NCBI GenBank assembly: GCA_002338615.1
Contig: DDIS01000217.1
Location: forward strand, 1 to 8,942
Reading direction: 5' to 3'
DNA from: Proteobacteria bacterium UBA1844
GTDB taxonomy: Bacteria; Pseudomonadota; Gammaproteobacteria; Steroidobacterales; Woeseiaceae
DNA length: 8,942 bases
The notes under the pieces: model-generated
What the model was told of the DNA's origin: nothing
Databases searched by the model: none
What the model saw: only the letters and a program-made list of their open reading frames with translations
Translations under genes and position numbers: made by a program
Part shown: positions 6,230 through 8,942 of the stretch, one piece after another
How positions within the stretch are numbered: position 1 is the stretch's first letter
Layout: every line of letters starts with the position of its first letter

Positions 6230-7287
6230 TCAAACGTGCGCGCACTCAGTTCGTGTTGCGCATCCCGGCCCGAGCCGAGGAAGATTGCGATCCAGCGCGT
6301 ATTCTCATCATTCTCAAGCGCGAGTTTCAGCGTCATCGTCAGCGGCACGGAGAGCAGCATGCCAACCGGGCCCAGTACCCAGCCCCAGAAAAACAGGCCG
6401 ACGATGACGACCAGCGGAGAGATGCCAACGCCATAGCCCATCAGCCGCGGTTCAAGAAAATTCCCGAACAGAATATTGATGCCGGCAAATCCCGCCAATA
6501 TCGCGAGCGCTTCACCAGGCCCGAGCAGCACCAGCGCCAGGATCACCGGCGGTACCGCCGCGATAATGGAACCAACCGTCGGCACGTAGTTCAGGAGGAA
6601 CGCGAGCATGCCCCAGAGCAAAGGAAAATCGAGACCGATCGACCAGGTCAGAAGCCAGGCAAGAAAACCCGTCGCAAAACTGACCAGCGTCTTGATGCCG
6701 AGGTAGCGACCCAGGTCCTGCAGAAACAGTCGCTGCTTGTCGAAGGTCGCCTCGGTGTGACCAAATGCCGCTTCAACCTTGGTGCGCACGGTCGATGCCT
6801 CGAGCAACATGAAGATCATCGTTATCACGATCAGGAACAGGTTCGTGACTACGTCGCGCAAACCGTTCAGAAAGCGCGCGAGCAATCCCATGATAAAGCC
6901 CGGGTTGATCATGTCTTTGACGCTCACTATCGCGTCGTCCATCCAGGGTCTGTCGGCACTGATTTGCAGGGCGCTGTCCAGGATCGCGTTCAGGCGCAAC
7001 TGGTAGGTAGGTATGGCCGCGGTGAAATCGGCAATCGACCGCCCGACGATTGTGCCAACGAAGGTCAGAACCAGCGCCAGGAAAGAAACAATAATCAGCG
7101 CCGCCAGTATCGCCGGCACCCTCTTTTTCTGCATCCAGAGCATCGGCCGAACCGAAATCAGCGCGAGGAACAATGCGACCAGGAAAGGGACCAGCAGCGC
7201 TTTCGCGAACTGCATGCCGTAAACAACGATGACGATGGCCGCAAGCGTTACAATTGCATTGCCGTTTCTGCTGATTGTGTCGCTCAC
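6226..7287 (-). CDS. AI-2E family transporter (PerM/YdiK/TqsA superfamily permease)
   Basis: Polytopic inner-membrane protein of 353 residues, typical of the family. Two N-terminal TM helices (about 10-50) and a third (about 57-82) precede an extramembrane region (about 83-135) and the conserved C-terminal membrane half. Hallmarks are LLWGMLAFLLNYVPTVGSII and NFLEPRLMGYGVGISP, followed by GWVLGPVGMLLSVPL. The family includes TqsA (proposed AI-2 exporter) and Na+/H+ antiporters in some bacteria, so the substrate is not predictable; the name does not prove quorum-signal transport. I chose GTG 7287 because AAGG lies six bases upstream and the protein then starts like its relatives. A GTG at 7329 would add fourteen Arg-rich residues. 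It is convergent with the Lrp-type gene and shares TTAA with it as mutual stop codons. A hairpin separates it from the secreted-protein gene upstream. Confidence 0.93.
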   Translation of the reverse strand: MSDTISRNGNAIVTLAAIVIVVYGMQFAKALLVPFLVALFLALISVRPMLWMQKKRVPAILAALIIVSFLALVLTFVGTIVGRSIADFTAAIPTYQLRLNAILDSALQISADRPWMDDAIVSVKDMINPGFIMGLLARFLNGLRDVVTNLFLIVITMIFMLLEASTVRTKVEAAFGHTEATFDKQRLFLQDLGRYLGIKTLVSFATGFLAWLLTWSIGLDFPLLWGMLAFLLNYVPTVGSIIAAVPPVILALVLLGPGEALAILAGFAGINILFGNFLEPRLMGYGVGISPLVVIVGLFFWGWVLGPVGMLLSVPLTMTLKLALENDENTRWIAIFLGSGRDAQHELSARTFD

Positions 7288-7357
7288 CTGATGCCTTGTC
7301 GTCGCCCGCCGCCGGATGCATGATGGCACAAGCTGCTCATTCCTGCACCGCAGCGTG

Positions 7358-7385
7358 GCCCGACCAATTCATGAATCGGTCGGGC
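7358..7385. terminator. GC-rich hairpin between the secreted-protein and AI-2E genes
   Basis: GCCCGACC (7358-7365) pairs perfectly with GGTCGGGC (7378-7385). The stem continues after one A-C mismatch with ATT/AAT and a CATG loop. It sits 21 bases beyond the stop of the secreted-protein gene, the right place for a terminator on the minus strand. No T-run follows in either direction, so intrinsic termination would be weak; it could instead block exonucleases or bind a regulator. Confidence 0.4.
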
Positions 7386-7406
7386 GGGAAAACCAACATT
7401 GGGGCT

Positions 7407-7817
7407 TCACAACTCGTACGGTTTGGGCGTGTTCTCCTTGCGCGGCGCATAGCGTTCTGCGTCTTCCGGCGCGACCTGCAGGATCTTGACGGTCCAGCGT
7501 GCCAGCGCCGAACTGATGCGCAGTTTGTACGTGCCGCCCGTTTCAAACAATTTCAGCCCGTTGCCCCGCTGCTTGGTATACAGGACGCGACCCTTGTGAT
7601 GGCCCGTCGTCGCATCCACCAGCTCAATGTCGAGGGCAACCGATTGCTCGTAGTCCGTATTGAGTCGCCAGTCGAGCAGCCATGGCGCCTCGACCGTAAA
7701 TGCTTCGGTAACAGTAGACCTCTCACCGTTGAATTCCTTCACCAGTTCCTGTGCGTCGGCCATACCGGCCCCCGCCATTGCGAGGGTCGCAACCAGAGTC
7801 GTGACAATTGCTTTCAT
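7407..7817 (-). CDS. Small exported protein of unknown function
   Basis: A 136-residue protein I do not recognise. The N-terminus (MKAIVTTLVATLAMAGAGMADA, then QE) is a clear Sec signal peptide with cleavage near residue 22 (ADA before Gln). The mature part, about 114 residues, has no cysteine and no further membrane segment. It alternates short hydrophobic strands (AFTVEAPWLLDWRL, VALDIELVDA, GRVLYTK, TYKLRISS, WTVKILQV), which suggests a small all-beta domain, perhaps ligand- or surface-binding. The C-terminus is polar and proline-rich, ending PKPYEL. AAAGGA lies six bases before the ATG, a good ribosome-binding site. A perfect 12-base palindrome lies 18 bases upstream of the start. It is divergent from the nuclease gene and appears to be a single-gene unit. 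Real gene: confident; function: unknown. Confidence 0.82.
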   Translation of the reverse strand: MKAIVTTLVATLAMAGAGMADAQELVKEFNGERSTVTEAFTVEAPWLLDWRLNTDYEQSVALDIELVDATTGHHKGRVLYTKQRGNGLKLFETGGTYKLRISSALARWTVKILQVAPEDAERYAPRKENTPKPYEL

Positions 7818-7835
7818 AATGAATCCTTTGTTTCG

Positions 7836-7847
7836 GGTCGGCCGACC
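7836..7847. promoter_or_regulatory. Perfect 12-base palindrome upstream of the exported protein
   Basis: GGTCGGCCGACC is a perfect palindrome in the leader of the small exported protein, 18 bases before its ATG. It could be an operator or an mRNA hairpin near the ribosome-binding site. In GC-rich DNA such a palindrome can occur by chance. Confidence 0.25.
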
Positions 7848-7912
7848 GGGGACGGCAACCCGTCAATACCGGTGCTGGCTTGGACAGCGATCGTATGCAT
7901 TGGTTGCCATTT

Positions 7913-7931
7913 CCAGCCGAATACCGGCTGG
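7913..7931. promoter_or_regulatory. Inverted repeat in the divergent intergenic region
   Basis: CCAGCCG (7913-7919), spacer AATAC, CGGCTGG (7925-7931) is a perfect seven-base inverted repeat near the middle of the 218-base gap between the exported-protein and nuclease genes. It is not followed by a T-run. An operator shared by the two divergent genes is possible. Otherwise the gap (7818-8035) shows no gene, and I could not find a convincing promoter in it. Confidence 0.25.
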
Positions 7932-8035
7932 CCGTTGCTCGCGCACGATACCAGGACACCCGACATTGCGGTTGTCGGCAGGCTAAGATACCGGCACCGA
8001 TCACCCATCAAAACATGCCTGGCGAGTAATACGTA

Positions 8036-8942
8036 GTGAAATTTCAAGGAAAAACCGTTCTGCTATTGGGCGGAATATTATTGTGTACAGCATGTGGCCG
8101 CGCCACGACTATCGAGGACAGCTCGCCACTCAGAATCGGCGATGTGCAGGGTAACGGTGCGCAGAGCCCCTACGTTGGCGCCACCGTAAAAATCTCCGGC
8201 ATCGTAAGCGGCGACTTTCAGGACAACGATGCCGACGAGCACAGCAATTTGGGCGGCTATTACCTGCAGGATGAATCCCCCGACGACGATCCCCGCACAT
8301 CCGACGCAATTTTCGTTTTTGATGGTCAGCGGCCAAAGGTGGATGTAGCGGTCGGCGATCGGGTGATGGTTTCCGGAATGGTGCAAGAGTTCTTTGGCGA
8401 GACGCAGCTGGCGGCCGTGAACACGCACATCACCGGAAAAGGCAAAATCGTCGCCCACGCGCTGCAATTGCCGGTTGCCGGGACATCCCTGAACTCCGAC
8501 GGCGAAGCCATTGCGGCGCTGGAGCACCTCGAGGGCATGTTGTTGCAACTGCCACAGTCGATGACGGTTACTGATCTTTACGGCCTCGAGCGATTCGGCG
8601 AGCTCCGCGTATCAGCGCATGGCCGATTGCAGCAATTTACCAACACTGCCCGGCCATCTCCGGCAGGCTACGAGCGCCACCAGCGCGAAAATGCGCGTCG
8701 TTCGATTGTGCTCGACGACGGGCAACGGGTATCTAATCCCACGCTCATTCGCTACCTCCAGGCTGACAGCGAGGCAAAACAAAGCTTGCGGGTCGGTGAC
8801 ACTGTTAGCGGAATTACTGCCAACCTGCGCTACGCCCGCGGCAGCGGCGACGCGGGCAGCGAAACCTGGCGGCTGATGCCCGTCGGCGATCCGCACTTTG
8901 CGGCAACGAACCCGCGACCCTCTGCGCCAGCGCCGGCAGGAA
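8036..8942 (+). CDS. ExeM/NucH-type extracellular nuclease, lipoprotein, 5' part (runs off right edge)
   Basis: The reading frame is open from GTG 8036 to the window end (302 codons plus one base). A hydrophobic start with LLCTAC and Cys20 looks like a lipoprotein signal, although position -3 is Cys, which is atypical. Residues from about 33 (LRIGDVQGNGAQSPYVG, then VKISGIVSGDFQ, LGGYYLQDES, DDDPRTSDAIFVFDG) match the OB-fold-like N-terminal module of ExeM/NucH extracellular endonucleases (TGDFQ, GFYLQD, DGDP.TSDGIFVF pattern). The endonuclease/exonuclease/phosphatase catalytic domain expected after it lies outside the window, so activity cannot be judged. An in-frame TAA at 8027-8029 rules out an earlier start; only a weak GGCGAG precedes the GTG. 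Expected role: DNA degradation at the surface or outside the cell, for nutrient (phosphate) supply or biofilm turnover. It is divergent from the small exported protein. Confidence 0.8.
   Translation, partial: MKFQGKTVLLLGGILLCTACGRATTIEDSSPLRIGDVQGNGAQSPYVGATVKISGIVSGDFQDNDADEHSNLGGYYLQDESPDDDPRTSDAIFVFDGQRPKVDVAVGDRVMVSGMVQEFFGETQLAAVNTHITGKGKIVAHALQLPVAGTSLNSDGEAIAALEHLEGMLLQLPQSMTVTDLYGLERFGELRVSAHGRLQQFTNTARPSPAGYERHQRENARRSIVLDDGQRVSNPTLIRYLQADSEAKQSLRVGDTVSGITANLRYARGSGDAGSETWRLMPVGDPHFAATNPRPSAPAPAG

Noticed and set aside
6236..6245. GTGCGCGCAC palindrome near the convergent stops
   Set aside because: It is within codons of the AI-2E C-terminus, short, without T-run; not a terminator.
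6253..7323. Plus-strand open frame of 356 codons rich in Arg, Gln and Asp
   Set aside because: It is the reverse-strand shadow of the AI-2E permease, whose membrane helices become charged residues when read antisense; no recognisable protein features.
7953..7961. AGGACACCC resembling the AAGGACAYCCA repeats
   Set aside because: A single partial match in a different intergenic region with no neighbouring copies; expected by chance.
8078..8548. Minus-strand open frame of 156 codons at the right side
   Set aside because: It is antisense to the ExeM/NucH-type gene, whose plus-strand frame shows clear family motifs.

Overview
The window is a stretch of GC-rich gammaproteobacterial-type chromosome; the assignment is by inference from gene families. 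It carries LolCDE-like envelope transport genes, an outer-membrane beta-barrel ending in Phe, an Lrp/AsnC regulator, an AI-2E family permease and an ExeM/NucH-type nuclease. A GTAG-headed REP-like palindrome also fits gammaproteobacteria such as Xanthomonadales, Steroidobacterales or Woeseiales relatives. No RNA gene, CRISPR array, transposase or prophage gene was seen.

Left part (about 52-5235, minus strand). Five genes run in one direction in a compact block. In transcription order they are: a periplasmic LolA-like carrier, two paralogous FtsX/LolC/E-type permeases of 410 residues each, a LolD/MacB-type ATPase, and an outer-membrane beta-barrel protein. The last four are joined by overlaps (ATGA, TGATG and a 26-base overlap), which points to one translationally coupled transcript. 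Together they supply an energised inner-membrane extractor, a soluble periplasmic carrier and an outer-membrane protein. This looks like a dedicated trans-envelope route for a lipid or lipoprotein. The cargo is unknown and no LolB is present. A REP-like palindrome follows the last gene.

Middle (5248-6229). A small DUF6356-type membrane protein lies just upstream of the block on the same strand. It is divergent from an Lrp/AsnC regulator. The 203-base gap between them holds four copies of AAGGACAYCCA spaced 21, 31 and 20 bases apart, close to whole helical turns, followed by an AT-rich stretch with repeated TTGGCTAA words. This is either an operator array or the relic of a transposon end.

Right part (6226-8942). 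The regulator and an AI-2E family permease converge and share a TTAA that provides both stop codons. Next come a small secreted protein of unknown function (minus) and, divergent from it, the first 302 codons of an ExeM/NucH-type extracellular nuclease lipoprotein that runs off the right edge. The 218-base gap between these two holds two perfect inverted repeats but no recognised gene.
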